In this document: in pieces, positions 1 through 9,472 of the stretch
How positions within the stretch are numbered: the stretch's first letter is position 1
Layout: each line of letters starts with the position of its first letter
NCBI GenBank assembly: GCA_036677665.1
Contig: JAVBVX010000035.1
Location: 1-64,000 of the forward strand
Origin: Clostridium_H sp036677665
Lineage (GTDB): Bacteria; Bacillota; Clostridia; Clostridiales; Clostridiaceae
Reading direction: 5' to 3'
DNA length: 64,000 nt
Program-made: the position numbers and the translations under genes
Notes under the pieces: generated by a model
Seen by the model: only the letters and a program-made list of their open reading frames with translations
Database searches by the model: none
What the model was told of the DNA's origin: nothing

Positions 1-123
1 ATTGCCGATCTTGCAATTTTTGCAGCAGAAAAAATAATAGAAAAGCAGCTAAATTATCATGAACAGCAATTGATAGTAGGGAAAATTATTGAAAATGCAG
101 GTAATGCGAAATGGCAGAACTAG
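1..123 (+). CDS. atpF: ATP synthase Fo subunit b, C-terminal end only (partial)
   Basis: Frame 1 is open from the first base and ends at TAG 121-123, giving the last 40 residues of a Lys/Glu/Gln-rich helical protein. This fits the C-terminus of subunit b, the peripheral stalk that links the Fo membrane sector to F1 through delta. Its end overlaps the atpH start (ATG 111) by 13 nt, the usual coupling of b and delta in F-type operons. The N-terminal membrane helix lies outside the window. The call rests on position before atpH and on the helical composition, because the tail itself is poorly conserved. Confidence 0.8.
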   Translation: MADLAIFAAEKIIEKQLNYHEQQLIVGKIIENAGNAKWQN

Positions 124-650
124 CTATTATTTCAGTTTATTCCACTGCGTTATATGAAGCTGCAAAGGATGAAGACAAAGTTAATGATATTTTAAATGAT
201 ATCGTTAATCTCCAAGCAATATTTGACTCTAATCCAGAGTTTGTTGAGTTTATGAACACACCTGTTATTGCCAAGGAAGAAAGAATAAGTATAACAAAAT
301 CTATTTTTGAAAATAAAATAAATAGTGAAACATTAAATTTTTTGTTTATATTGATTGATAGAAGACTGGTTAAGAATTTTGAAAATATTGTCAAACATTA
401 TAAATATTTAATTGATGAAGAAAAAAATATTGAATCCGGAATAATTTTATCTGTTGAACATCTATCGAATGATCAGATTAATCAATTTGAAGAAAAAACA
501 GGTGCTTTATTAAAAAAGAAAATAAAACTTACTAATCAATTGGACTCATCCATACTGGGTGGGGTAAAGATATTTGTAGAAGGAAAAATAATTGATGCCT
601 CTATAAAAAAACAACTTTCGGATTTAAGAAATAATATGAATATAGAGTAA
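111..650 (+). CDS. atpH: ATP synthase F1 subunit delta (OSCP-like)
   Basis: The 179-aa product has the length and layout of bacterial delta: an N-terminal helical bundle (about residues 1-105), then a C-terminal region with the conserved stretch LDSSILGGVKIFVEGKIIDAS near residues 144-166. Delta sits on top of the F1 head and joins it to the b-subunit stalk. The gene overlaps atpF and is followed 48 nt later by atpA, in the standard F-H-A-G-D-C order. The ATG at 111 has only a weak Shine-Dalgarno, which fits translational coupling to atpF. Confidence 0.95.
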   Translation: MAELAIISVYSTALYEAAKDEDKVNDILNDIVNLQAIFDSNPEFVEFMNTPVIAKEERISITKSIFENKINSETLNFLFILIDRRLVKNFENIVKHYKYLIDEEKNIESGIILSVEHLSNDQINQFEEKTGALLKKKIKLTNQLDSSILGGVKIFVEGKIIDASIKKQLSDLRNNMNIE

Positions 651-698
651 ACAAATATTAATAAGATCATTAATACAAAATAAGCAGGGAGTTTAAAA

Positions 699-2210
699 AT
701 GAATTTAAAGCCTGAAGAGATAAGCTCTGTTATAAAACAACGTATTAAAAATTATCAAAGTGAAATAGAAATCTCTGATTTTGGAACTGTTCTACAAGTT
801 GGTGACGGTATTGCCAGAATTTACGGTCTTGACAATTGCATGGTTGGAGAATTAATAGAATTCCCAGACGGCATTTATGGAATGGCATTAAATCTTGAAG
901 AAGATAATGTCGGAGTTGTTGTGCTCGGACCGGACACGGGTATCAAAGAAGGCGATGTTGTTAAGCCGACTAAGAAAGTTGTACAAGTGCCGGTGGGGCC
1001 TGAACTTATTGGCAGAGTAGTCAATGCATTAGGACAACCTATAGATGGGAAAGGGCCGATACATGCAACAAAATTTAGGCCCATAGAAAATGAAGCCCCT
1101 AGCGTACTTGAAAGAAAATCGGTAAATCAGCCGTTACAAACAGGGATAAAAGCAATTGATTCCATGATTCCAATTGGCAAAGGCCAAAGAGAGCTGATAA
1201 TAGGCGACAGACAAATCGGGAAAACTGCAATTGCAATAGATACGATTATTAATCAACAACAAGAAAATGTGATATGCATTTATGTTGCTATAGGCCAAAA
1301 GAAATCAACTGTTGCTCAGTTGGTTCAGACTCTTACAAATAAACATGCAATGGACTATACTATAATTGTATCTGCAACAGCAAGTGATGTTGCCCCGCTT
1401 CAATATATTGCTCCTTTCGCTGGATGTGCAATGGGCGAAGAATTTATGTATCAGGGTAAAGATGTACTAATTATTTATGACGATTTATCCAAACATGCGG
1501 TAGCTTATCGTGCAATGTCATTGCTTCTTCGAAGACCCCCGGGCAGAGAAGCATATCCCGGAGATGTTTTTTATTTGCATAGTCGATTACTTGAACGATC
1601 TGCGAAATTGAGTGATGAATTGGGAGGAGGTTCTTTAACAGCCTTGCCGATTATCGAAACACAAGCAGGGGATGTATCTGCCTATATACCGACAAATGTC
1701 ATTTCTATTACGGATGGTCAAATATTTTTAGAATCCGAATTGTTTTATACCGGACATCGTCCTGCAGTAAACTCTGGTATTTCTGTTTCTCGGGTAGGTG
1801 GACATGCACAAATCAAGGCGATGAAAAATGTTTCCAGCAAAATCAAATTAGAGCTTGCTCAATACCGGGAACTCCAAAGCTTTTCACAATTTGGTTCTGA
1901 TGTTGATAAAGATACAAAACAAAGATTAGAACATGGTGAAAGATTGATGGAAATACTTAAGCAAAGACAGTATAGTCCCATTAAAATCGAACATCAGGTA
2001 TTAATTATTTTCTGTGCAACCAATAATTATTTATCTGATATACCAATCACTGATATTCATAGTTTTGAGCTTGGTCTATATGAGTTTTTTGACACACATT
2101 ACTTTGAAGTTGTAAAAGAAATTAAAACAACAGGTATAATTAGCAGCGAATTAGAAATAAAATTACATGACGCTATTGAAGAATATAAAAAACTATTTAA
2201 TAAAAACTAG
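699..2210 (+). CDS. atpA: ATP synthase F1 subunit alpha
   Basis: The full-length 503-aa alpha subunit forms the non-catalytic nucleotide sites of the alpha3beta3 head. It shows the N-terminal beta-barrel, the P-loop GDRQIGKTAIAID near residue 170, the LLLRRPPGREAYPGD segment near 285 and the ISVSRVGGHAQ motif near 365. A good ribosome site (CAGGGAG) lies 8 nt before the ATG. It is in the middle of the ATP synthase operon, 12 nt upstream of atpG. All family landmarks are intact, so the enzyme looks functional. Confidence 0.99.
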   Translation: MNLKPEEISSVIKQRIKNYQSEIEISDFGTVLQVGDGIARIYGLDNCMVGELIEFPDGIYGMALNLEEDNVGVVVLGPDTGIKEGDVVKPTKKVVQVPVGPELIGRVVNALGQPIDGKGPIHATKFRPIENEAPSVLERKSVNQPLQTGIKAIDSMIPIGKGQRELIIGDRQIGKTAIAIDTIINQQQENVICIYVAIGQKKSTVAQLVQTLTNKHAMDYTIIVSATASDVAPLQYIAPFAGCAMGEEFMYQGKDVLIIYDDLSKHAVAYRAMSLLLRRPPGREAYPGDVFYLHSRLLERSAKLSDELGGGSLTALPIIETQAGDVSAYIPTNVISITDGQIFLESELFYTGHRPAVNSGISVSRVGGHAQIKAMKNVSSKIKLELAQYRELQSFSQFGSDVDKDTKQRLEHGERLMEILKQRQYSPIKIEHQVLIIFCATNNYLSDIPITDIHSFELGLYEFFDTHYFEVVKEIKTTGIISSELEIKLHDAIEEYKKLFNKN

Positions 2211-2221
2211 TAGGTGTATTA

Positions 2222-3103
2222 ATGCCAGAAAATAATATAAAAGGTATTAAAAGAAGAATTAAAAGCGTAAGAAGTATCGAGCATATAACAAATGCTATGA
2301 AATTAGTATCTTCCGCTAAATTAAGAAAAGCCAAAAATATTTATAATAAATCACAGCAATATCTGCATTTTGTAACAGAATCAATAGAAGATATAATCAA
2401 CAATGCAGAAGATATCCCAAATGAATACTTGCAAAATAACTCTAATAAAAAAAGGTCTTGTTATATAATTATCACAAGCAACGGTGGACTCTGCGGCAGT
2501 TTTTCTTCCAACATTATTAAAAAGACATTATTCGAAATCAAACATGATCGGGAGCTGCGAAACAGAGAAACTCCATTACTAGTTACTGTCGGAACAAAAG
2601 GCAAAGAGTATTTTTCAAAGAGAGGCTTCGAAATCAAATCGGAATATTTGCTTCCTCCTGAAAATATTTCATTTGTTGATACTCACAGTATAAGTAAACC
2701 AATTATAGAAATTTATGACAAAGGCGATATTGATGAAATTAAAATAATTTATAATGCTTTTATTAATTCATTACAGCAGCAAGTAAAAATTATGACACTT
2801 CTGCCGTTTGAGCATAGTAATGAAAGCACAAGAGACAAATTAAGAAAACAAGTAGATTATGAGCCTTCTATTAAGGGTGTTTTTAATTACTTGGTTCCTA
2901 AATATGTTGAAATAATGATTTATAGTGCAATTGTGGAATCAGCTACATGCGAACATGCGGCACGACGTATTGCAATGGAAAATGCTACTGATAATGCTAA
3001 AGATATGATTGCGGCCCTATCTTTAAATTACAATAGATTAAGGCAAACTGCTATTACAAATGAAATTTCTGAAATCGTAAGAGGATCAGAAGCATTAAAA
3101 TAA
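2222..3103 (+). CDS. atpG: ATP synthase F1 subunit gamma
   Basis: The 293-aa central-stalk subunit rotates inside alpha3beta3. The N-terminal coiled coil carries the family signature (IKGIKRRIKSVRSIEHITNAMKL begins at about residue 5; key residues I..R..S...I..AM). The C-terminal helix ends with the conserved RLRQTAITNEISEIVRGSEAL, whose TxEI.EI..GA-type pattern is diagnostic. It lies 12 nt after atpA and 38 nt before atpD. Nothing is missing relative to family length. Confidence 0.98.
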   Translation: MPENNIKGIKRRIKSVRSIEHITNAMKLVSSAKLRKAKNIYNKSQQYLHFVTESIEDIINNAEDIPNEYLQNNSNKKRSCYIIITSNGGLCGSFSSNIIKKTLFEIKHDRELRNRETPLLVTVGTKGKEYFSKRGFEIKSEYLLPPENISFVDTHSISKPIIEIYDKGDIDEIKIIYNAFINSLQQQVKIMTLLPFEHSNESTRDKLRKQVDYEPSIKGVFNYLVPKYVEIMIYSAIVESATCEHAARRIAMENATDNAKDMIAALSLNYNRLRQTAITNEISEIVRGSEALK

Positions 3104-3141
3104 ATTTAATTAGTTTTTTTTAATACCGAGGAGGAATAAAA

Positions 3142-4536
3142 TTGGCTGAACATAAAGGAATAGTGCATCAAATAATAGGTCCTGTTATAGATATTAAGTT
3201 TGATGCCAATGAAATGCCTGAATTATTAAATGCAATAAAAATAACCTACGACAATAGAACTATCACTGCTGAAGTAAGCCAGCATATCGGTGATGATGTT
3301 GTAAGATGTATATCATTATCTTCTACGGATGGGTTAAAACGAGGAATCGAGGCCATCGATACACAAAAACCTATTGAAGTTCCGGTGGGGCCGGAAGTTT
3401 TAAGCCGTTTATTTAATGTAACCGGCGATACAATTGATAATAAGGGCGAATGTAAAACAAAATTAAAAATGTCGATCCATCGAGCCGCCCCCTCATTTGA
3501 GGAGCAGGATACATCATCACAAATTTTTGAAACAGGCATCAAGGTTGTGGATTTAATTGCTCCTTATACAAAAGGCGGAAAGGTAGGTCTTTTTGGAGGC
3601 GCGGGTGTAGGAAAAACTGTTTTGATACAAGAACTTATACACAATATTGCAAAAGAACACGGCGGCATTTCTGTTTTTACCGGAGTAGGAGAGCGAACCA
3701 GAGAAGGCAATGACCTCTATAATGAAATGATAGAAACCGGGGTTATCGAAAAAACTGCTATGGTATTTGGGCAAATGAATGAACCTCCCGGTGCAAGGAT
3801 GCGAGTAGCATTGACAGGGCTGACAATGGCAGAATATTTCAGAGATGAAGCCCATCAAGATGTACTTCTATTTATAGATAATATTTTCCGTTTTACTCAA
3901 GCAGGCTCTGAAGTATCAGCTTTGCTCGGACGCATTCCAAGCGCAGTAGGATACCAACCAACTCTGGCAACTGAAATGGGCGCCTTACAAGAACGAATCA
4001 CGTCAACAAATAAAGGTTCTATAACATCAGTGCAGGCTATTTATGTCCCTGCTGATGATTTGACTGACCCCGCACCCGCCACAACTTTTGCTCATCTTGA
4101 TGCTACAACGGTTCTGTCTCGTTCAATTACTGAATTAGGAATATATCCGGCTGTAGATCCGCTGGATTCTACGTCTAGAATTATGGATCCGTTAATTATT
4201 GGAGAAGAACATTACAACACAGCCAGACATGTGCAAGAAGTGTTACAAAAATATAAAGATCTGCAGGATATTATTGCTATTTTAGGAATGGATGAACTCA
4301 GCGACGAGGATAAGTTGATAGTATCGCGCGCAAGAAAAATTCAGAGATTTCTGTCTCAGCCATTTCATGTTGCGGAACAATTCATAGGTGTGCCAGGTAA
4401 ATATATTCCATTATCAGAAACGATAAGGGGGTTTAAAGAAATTTTAGAAGGAAAACATGATGAAATCCCGGAATCTTTGTTTTTATTTGCAGGCGGAATC
4501 GATGAAGTAGTCGAAAGGTACCAAAAAAATGCCTAA
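3142..4536 (+). CDS. atpD: ATP synthase F1 subunit beta (catalytic)
   Basis: The 464-aa catalytic subunit synthesises ATP from ADP and phosphate. The P-loop GGAGVGKTVLIQEL lies near residue 152, GERTREGNDLY near 188, and the catalytic-site DELSDEDK stretch near 390. The start is TTG at 3142, preceded at optimal distance by a very strong ribosome site (CGAGGAGGAA), which decides the start. The 3' end overlaps atpC by 8 nt, so epsilon is translationally coupled. Confidence 0.99.
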   Translation: MAEHKGIVHQIIGPVIDIKFDANEMPELLNAIKITYDNRTITAEVSQHIGDDVVRCISLSSTDGLKRGIEAIDTQKPIEVPVGPEVLSRLFNVTGDTIDNKGECKTKLKMSIHRAAPSFEEQDTSSQIFETGIKVVDLIAPYTKGGKVGLFGGAGVGKTVLIQELIHNIAKEHGGISVFTGVGERTREGNDLYNEMIETGVIEKTAMVFGQMNEPPGARMRVALTGLTMAEYFRDEAHQDVLLFIDNIFRFTQAGSEVSALLGRIPSAVGYQPTLATEMGALQERITSTNKGSITSVQAIYVPADDLTDPAPATTFAHLDATTVLSRSITELGIYPAVDPLDSTSRIMDPLIIGEEHYNTARHVQEVLQKYKDLQDIIAILGMDELSDEDKLIVSRARKIQRFLSQPFHVAEQFIGVPGKYIPLSETIRGFKEILEGKHDEIPESLFLFAGGIDEVVERYQKNA

Positions 4537-4945
4537 AATCTTTAATTTAAAAGTTATTACACCGGAACGATTATTTTATTCCGGTGAAGCGGAGTTAGTA
4601 ATAGTAAAAACTATAAGTGGTGATGAAGGTTTTATGGCAAATCATGCATGGGCATGTAAGTTATTACAACCAGGAGAACTCCGAATTAAAGAATCAGGCG
4701 CGTGTAAAGCTGACTACAAAATTGCTGCTTTATCTGCAGGTTTTATTAGCGTCAAAGGCGATGTAACAATTTTTACCGATGCAGCCGAATGGCCGCAAGA
4801 AATTGATTTGGAACGAGCTGAACGCGCTAAAAAAAGAGCGGAAGACAGATTAAAACATCACGATTATGATCATGCACGAGCCGAGATAGCACTTCATCGC
4901 GCTGTCAATCGCATTAAAATAAAAAATGAAAATATGAATAAATAA
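4529..4945 (+). CDS. atpC: ATP synthase F1 subunit epsilon
   Basis: The 138-aa epsilon subunit has the N-terminal beta-sandwich (FNLKVITPERLFYSGEAELV, residues 4-23) and a C-terminal two-helix tail (AERAKKRAEDRLKHHDYDHA). It is part of the rotor, and in many bacteria it inhibits ATP hydrolysis through that tail. It begins inside the end of atpD and is the last gene of the operon; an intrinsic terminator follows 14 nt after the stop. The product is slightly basic at its end but of normal length. Confidence 0.97.
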   Translation: MPKIFNLKVITPERLFYSGEAELVIVKTISGDEGFMANHAWACKLLQPGELRIKESGACKADYKIAALSAGFISVKGDVTIFTDAAEWPQEIDLERAERAKKRAEDRLKHHDYDHARAEIALHRAVNRIKIKNENMNK

Positions 4946-4959
4946 TTAATCTTTAATAG

Positions 4960-4983
4960 AGAGGGAACACTCCCTCTTTTTTG
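4960..4983 (+). terminator. Intrinsic terminator of the atp operon
   Basis: A 7-bp stem AGAGGGA/TCCCTCT with a 4-nt loop is followed by a run of T. It lies just after atpC and ends the ATP synthase operon. Confidence 0.9.
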
Positions 4984-5080
4984 TTATATTTTTTTATAAA
5001 TTATAGTATAATAATTAAAATATTAGAATCAATCGTCGACTACTTATACTAATTAATAAAATATTAAACGGAGAAATAAT

Positions 5081-6019
5081 ATGCCTATATTAATACCAAA
5101 AGGACTACCTGCTTATAAATTATTAAAAGACGAAAATGTTTTTGTAATGCAAGAAGACAGGGCGCAGCATCAAGATATAAGGCCATTACGCATAGCTATC
5201 GTAAATTTAATGCCTACAAAGGAAATTACCGAAACCCAGCTAATAAGAATGCTTGCCAATACTCCTCTGCAAGTGAATTTGCAGCTTTTAACTATGGAAA
5301 GCCATGAATCAAAAAACACCGATAAAAAACATCTGGATAATTTTTACAAAACTTACGATGAAATAAAAACCCAAAAATTTGATGGTATGATTATCACAGG
5401 AGCTCCTGTAGAATTTTTAAATTTTAAAGATGTTGATTATTGGAATGAGCTTGCTGAAATTATGGAATACACAAATTCTAATGTTTTTAGTACTCTACAT
5501 ATTTGTTGGGGTGCTCAAGCCGGGTTATATTTTCATTACGGAATCAATAAATTTTTATTGCCAAATAAACTTTTCGGCGTTTTCAAACATCATACAGTTA
5601 ATAAAAAGTCTGAAATCACACGTGGTTTTGATGATGAATTTTATGTTCCTCATTCAAGATATACTCAAATTAAAAAAGAAGACATACTAAAAACTCAGGA
5701 CTTAGAAATATTGGCTGAATCAAGTATTGCCGGACTTCATATTATTGCTACCAAAGACAATAGAAATATCTTTGTTCAGGGACATGTGGAGTATGACCGG
5801 AATACATTAAATCTTGAGTATAGAAGAGATATAGATAAAGGTTTAAAGGTCCAAATCCCCGACAATTATTTTCAAGATAATAATCCATCAAATGAAGTTG
5901 TCGTAAAATGGAGCGGGCATGGTAATTTATTTTTTGCAAATTGGTTAAATTTTGTTTACCAGGAAACTCCGTACGACTTAAATCAACTGACAGAAATAAA
6001 AAGATATACCAATCATTAA
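5081..6019 (+). CDS. metA: Homoserine O-acetyltransferase, MetA type
   Basis: The 312-aa MetA-family acyltransferase activates homoserine for methionine synthesis. The catalytic cysteine is Cys142 in HICWGAQAG, with the family histidine and glutamate in IFVQGHVEY (about residues 230-238). Residue 111, in GAPVEFLNF, is glutamate. Published work on this family shows Glu111 selects acetyl-CoA while Gly111 selects succinyl-CoA, so despite the usual MetA name (homoserine O-succinyltransferase) this should be an acetyltransferase; that is inference from one residue. It stands alone between two terminators, with ribosome site ACGGAGAA. I see no SAM riboswitch or T-box in the 97 nt upstream. Confidence 0.96.
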   Translation: MPILIPKGLPAYKLLKDENVFVMQEDRAQHQDIRPLRIAIVNLMPTKEITETQLIRMLANTPLQVNLQLLTMESHESKNTDKKHLDNFYKTYDEIKTQKFDGMIITGAPVEFLNFKDVDYWNELAEIMEYTNSNVFSTLHICWGAQAGLYFHYGINKFLLPNKLFGVFKHHTVNKKSEITRGFDDEFYVPHSRYTQIKKEDILKTQDLEILAESSIAGLHIIATKDNRNIFVQGHVEYDRNTLNLEYRRDIDKGLKVQIPDNYFQDNNPSNEVVVKWSGHGNLFFANWLNFVYQETPYDLNQLTEIKRYTNH

Positions 6020-6049
6020 ATGAAAAAGAGCTATATGCTCTTTTTCATT
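6019..6049 (+). terminator. Intrinsic terminator after metA
   Basis: A 13-bp perfect stem AATGAAAAAGAGC/GCTCTTTTTCATT with a 5-nt loop starts at the last base of the metA stop codon. The symmetric A and T runs could let it work in both directions. Confidence 0.88.
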
Positions 6050-6092
6050 ATTTAATAAATATAAAATATTTAAATCGAAAGGAGAAATTATC

Positions 6093-7478
6093 ATGTCAAT
6101 TATTGCTTCTTTTATTGTCCCGCATCCACCTTTAATAATACCTGAAATAGGTAAAGGTGAAGAGAAAAAAATTAATAACACAATCTGTGCGTATGAAAAA
6201 ATTTCAAAAGAGATAGCAGCTATATCGCCGGAAACTATCATTATTATCACTCCGCATTCAACGCTTTATGCAGATTATTTCCACATTTCTCCCGGGCAGT
6301 CAGCGTCAGGAAATTTTGGTTCTTATGGACAAACTAATGTAAAAATTAATACTGAATATGACGAACTATTTATTCAAAATTTATCTAAAATAGTCTTAAA
6401 TAAAAATATCCCTGCCGGCACACTTGGGGAACGTTACAAAATGCTGGATCACGCCACCATGATTCCGTTATATTTTATCAATAAATATTATCAAAGTTAT
6501 AAGATTGTTCGTATTTCTATAGCCGGATTATCGGCATTGATGCATTACCAATTTGGTAAGTGTATACAGGAAGCATCTGATTTATATAATAAAAAAATAG
6601 TAGTAATTGCCAGCGGTGATCTATCTCACAAATTAAAAGCAAACGGTCCTTATGGCTTATCGGAGGAAGGCCCTATTTTCGATCAAAACATAACAAATGA
6701 TATGATTAAAGGAGATTTCTTGCATTTTATGACTTATTCAGAAGATTTTTCTAATGCCGCTGCGGAATGCGGATTAAAATCTTTTATTATTATGGCAGGC
6801 GCACTGGACAAAAAATCTGTGCAGCCAGAATTGCTTTCCTATGAAGGACCATTTGGCGTCGGTTATGCCGTTGCTTCATTCTCTATTACTGGTGAGGATA
6901 AAAATAGAAATTTTGATGAAATATTTTTAAATAGAGAAGTTAACCGAATAAGTGATCTGAGAGAGAATGAAAATGCTTATGTTCATCTTGCTCGTCTTTC
7001 TTTGGAAAAATATATAAAAGAACATGAGATTCTCTCTTTGCCGGATAATCTTCCAAATAAAATGCTTGATAATAAAGCCGGTGTTTTTGTTTCCTTAAAG
7101 AAAAATAATAAATTACGCGGATGTATCGGCACAATTGCTCCCACAACACAAAATATCGCCAAAGAAATCATAAACAACGCAATCAGCGCCGGAACACAAG
7201 ATCCTAGATTTGCTCCGGTGGAATTGGAAGAACTCAAAGAAATTGAATACAGCGTAGATATACTGGGCAAGCCTGAGCATATTGAGTCTATCAAGGAATT
7301 AGATGTAATGCGTTACGGAGTTATCGTTAGCAATAAAAACAAACGGGGGTTGCTGTTACCTAATTTAGAAGGCATTTCTTCGCCAGAAGAACAAATAAAT
7401 ATAGCTTTGCAAAAAGCTGGCATAAAACAAAATGAATCATATACAATAGAACGTTTTGAAGTGGTAAGACACAAATGA
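6093..7478 (+). CDS. AmmeMemoRadiSam system fusion: MEMO-like dioxygenase fold plus AMMECR1
   Basis: The 461-aa protein has two halves. Residues 1 to about 265 are a MEMO/class III extradiol-dioxygenase (LigB-like) domain starting IIASFIVPHPPLIIPEIG and holding IVVIASGDLSHKL. Residues about 285-460 are an AMMECR1 domain with the hallmark LRGCIGTI near 341 and AGTQDPRFAPV. This fusion plus the following radical SAM gene is the system named AmmeMemoRadiSam in protein-family databases; a role in modification has been proposed, but I know of no settled substrate. Ribosome site AAAGGAG precedes ATG 6093. The end overlaps the next gene by 4 nt (ATGA). Confidence 0.93.
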   Translation: MSIIASFIVPHPPLIIPEIGKGEEKKINNTICAYEKISKEIAAISPETIIIITPHSTLYADYFHISPGQSASGNFGSYGQTNVKINTEYDELFIQNLSKIVLNKNIPAGTLGERYKMLDHATMIPLYFINKYYQSYKIVRISIAGLSALMHYQFGKCIQEASDLYNKKIVVIASGDLSHKLKANGPYGLSEEGPIFDQNITNDMIKGDFLHFMTYSEDFSNAAAECGLKSFIIMAGALDKKSVQPELLSYEGPFGVGYAVASFSITGEDKNRNFDEIFLNREVNRISDLRENENAYVHLARLSLEKYIKEHEILSLPDNLPNKMLDNKAGVFVSLKKNNKLRGCIGTIAPTTQNIAKEIINNAISAGTQDPRFAPVELEELKEIEYSVDILGKPEHIESIKELDVMRYGVIVSNKNKRGLLLPNLEGISSPEEQINIALQKAGIKQNESYTIERFEVVRHK

Positions 7479-8305
7479 ACATCCAAATTTGTACTGTATG
7501 CCCTCACCACTGCTCACTAGCTGATAACCAAATTGGATTCTGCAGAGCAAGAAAAAATATAGATGGTAAAATAGTATCCATAAATTATGGGCATGTCACT
7601 GCTTTAGCCCTGGATCCTATTGAAAAAAAACCATTATACCATTATTTTCCCGGAAGCAAAATTTTATCTGTAGGAAGTTTCGGGTGCAATCTGCGTTGTT
7701 CTTTCTGTCAAAACCATGAAATCTCTATGTCTGATTTAAATCAGATAAATACACAATATATTTCCCCAAAGGAGCTTATAAATCTAAGTTTACAATATGT
7801 TTCCGCCGGCAATATAGGAATCGCATACACTTATAATGAACCGCTGATCGGATATGAATATGTAAGAGATTGTTCTGTTTTAGCTCATAAACATAATTTA
7901 AAAAATGTATTGGTGACAAACGGTAATTTTTGCAAAGAGACTGTAATGGATTTATTTCCACTTATCGATGCTATGAATATAGACTTAAAAGCTTTTAATC
8001 CAAATTTTTATAAAAATATCAGTGGTGATTTAGATACGGTTAAACAATTCATTAAACTTTCTGCGCAACATTGTCATATTGAAATTACCACCCTGATTAT
8101 ACCTGGCGAAAATGACAGTCACATGGAAATGGATTCTTTATCTTCTTGGCTCGCCTCTGTTGACCCCAATATACCTTTACATTTATCACGTTTTTTCCCA
8201 AGATATAAAATGACCGATAAAAATGCAACAGATATTACAACAATTCAAAATCTCGCTGAGATTGCTCGTCATAAACTTAAATATGTATATCTTGGAAATT
8301 GTTAA
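7475..8305 (+). CDS. amrS: AmmeMemoRadiSam system radical SAM enzyme
   Basis: The 276-aa radical SAM enzyme carries the cluster motif CNLRCSFC (CxxxCxxC) near residues 72-79, preceded by GSFGCNL, and an N-terminal cysteine set (CTVCPHHCSL...GFCRAR) typical of this family and of pyruvate-formate-lyase activases. GNIGIAYTYNEPLIGYEY is the family GGE-like region. It overlaps the MEMO-AMMECR1 gene by ATGA and so is translationally coupled to it. The substrate is unknown. It would release 5-deoxyadenosine or a related product if it works as a standard radical SAM enzyme. The symbol amrS is loosely used; the family assignment is firm. Confidence 0.92.
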   Translation: MNIQICTVCPHHCSLADNQIGFCRARKNIDGKIVSINYGHVTALALDPIEKKPLYHYFPGSKILSVGSFGCNLRCSFCQNHEISMSDLNQINTQYISPKELINLSLQYVSAGNIGIAYTYNEPLIGYEYVRDCSVLAHKHNLKNVLVTNGNFCKETVMDLFPLIDAMNIDLKAFNPNFYKNISGDLDTVKQFIKLSAQHCHIEITTLIIPGENDSHMEMDSLSSWLASVDPNIPLHLSRFFPRYKMTDKNATDITTIQNLAEIARHKLKYVYLGNC

Positions 8306-8397
8306 TAATTACGGTATAAATAATTATAGAAATTATTTAAAAAATAAAAGCATAATTTCATTGTTAAAAATTGTTTATTTGAAAGGTGGTATAGTTT

Positions 8398-9429
8398 ATG
8401 AAAAAATTTATTCTGGTTTTAGGAATAATCCTGTCAACATTGCTTTATATTGGCTGTAATAACCAAAGCAATAACCCTCCATCGCAAGAGTTAAACATCG
8501 CAGATTATTTCCCGATACAACAAAATATTCAGTATAGCTACGAAGGGGTAGGGAATGAATTTGCATTTTACACCACAACAATAGATTACACTTCAGAGAA
8601 TAGGATACAACAGCGAATTAATAACGGTGGTACGGAAACGGTTGAAGTAATTGAATGTAAAGATAATACTATATCCGTAATATATCTAAAACCTGATACC
8701 TTTTACAGAGAAAACTTTTTAGATAAAAATAATAATCAGGCTGAAATTCTACTCATGGCACCCTTGACCGTGGGAACTACATGGACACTAAATGATTCAA
8801 GTATTCGTACGATTACCGGCATCCTTGTAGATGTTGAAACTCCGGCTGGAAACTATAGTGCCATTGAAGTTACAACATCAAATGGCGATGAGCAAATCTT
8901 ACAATATTATGTTAAAGATATCGGGCTAGTTAAATCCATTTATTTATCTGGCACCGATGAAATTTCTTCTTCGTTAAGCAGCATTCAAGATAACATCTCA
9001 TTAACTCAGAAAATCAACTTTTATTATCCGAATATAAATGACAGTAAAATTTATTTTAAGAACGAAGATATACAGTTTAAAACAAATGATGTAACAAAAG
9101 ATATTTTAACACAAGCTTATAAAGAATCGATCGGAAATGATACAGGTAAGGTATTTAGCGAAAATACTATCATTAATAGTCTGTATTTGAACGACGATGA
9201 AAATGCTGTTCACATTGACTTAAACGGTGCATTTTTAACAGAAATGAATGCCGGTTCGGAATATGAGAGCATGATATTACAAAGTATTGCAAATACATTT
9301 GGCCAGTATTATAGCTGCAATAAAGTAATTTTGACAATAGATAATCAACTTTATTCTTCCGGCCATATACTGCTTCAAGACGGCGAATATCTTACTCCTG
9401 ATTTTAATAATGTTGTGCAAATATATTAA
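8398..9429 (+). CDS. GerMN-domain lipoprotein
   Basis: The 343-aa exported lipoprotein has a signal peptide with lipobox LYIGC (Cys20). The middle (about 40-200) is a beta-rich region of unknown family. The C-terminal part (about 210-340) reads as a GerMN domain (INFYYPNINDSKIYFKNEDI; EYESMILQSIANTFGQY; VILTIDNQ), as in the sporulation and germination lipoprotein GerM. Location is the outer face of the membrane. Ribosome site GAAAGGTGG precedes ATG 8398. It ends at a strong bidirectional terminator shared with the converging M14 gene. Role in sporulation or the cell wall is inferred from the domain only. Confidence 0.85.
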   Translation: MKKFILVLGIILSTLLYIGCNNQSNNPPSQELNIADYFPIQQNIQYSYEGVGNEFAFYTTTIDYTSENRIQQRINNGGTETVEVIECKDNTISVIYLKPDTFYRENFLDKNNNQAEILLMAPLTVGTTWTLNDSSIRTITGILVDVETPAGNYSAIEVTTSNGDEQILQYYVKDIGLVKSIYLSGTDEISSSLSSIQDNISLTQKINFYYPNINDSKIYFKNEDIQFKTNDVTKDILTQAYKESIGNDTGKVFSENTIINSLYLNDDENAVHIDLNGAFLTEMNAGSEYESMILQSIANTFGQYYSCNKVILTIDNQLYSSGHILLQDGEYLTPDFNNVVQIY

Positions 9430-9438
9430 ACAGAACAT

Positions 9439-9466
9439 AAAAAAGGCCTTTCAAAAGGCCTTTTTT
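9439..9466. terminator. Bidirectional intrinsic terminator
   Basis: A perfect 12-bp stem AAAAAAGGCCTT/AAGGCCTTTTTT with loop TCAA lies between the converging GerMN and M14 genes. It has A and T runs on both sides, so it serves both strands. Confidence 0.93.
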
Positions 9467-9472
9467 ATTATA

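Noticed and set aside
4984..5080. SAM riboswitch or T-box before metA
   Set aside because: The gap is only 97 nt and AT-rich, with no conserved riboswitch stems or T-box sequence.
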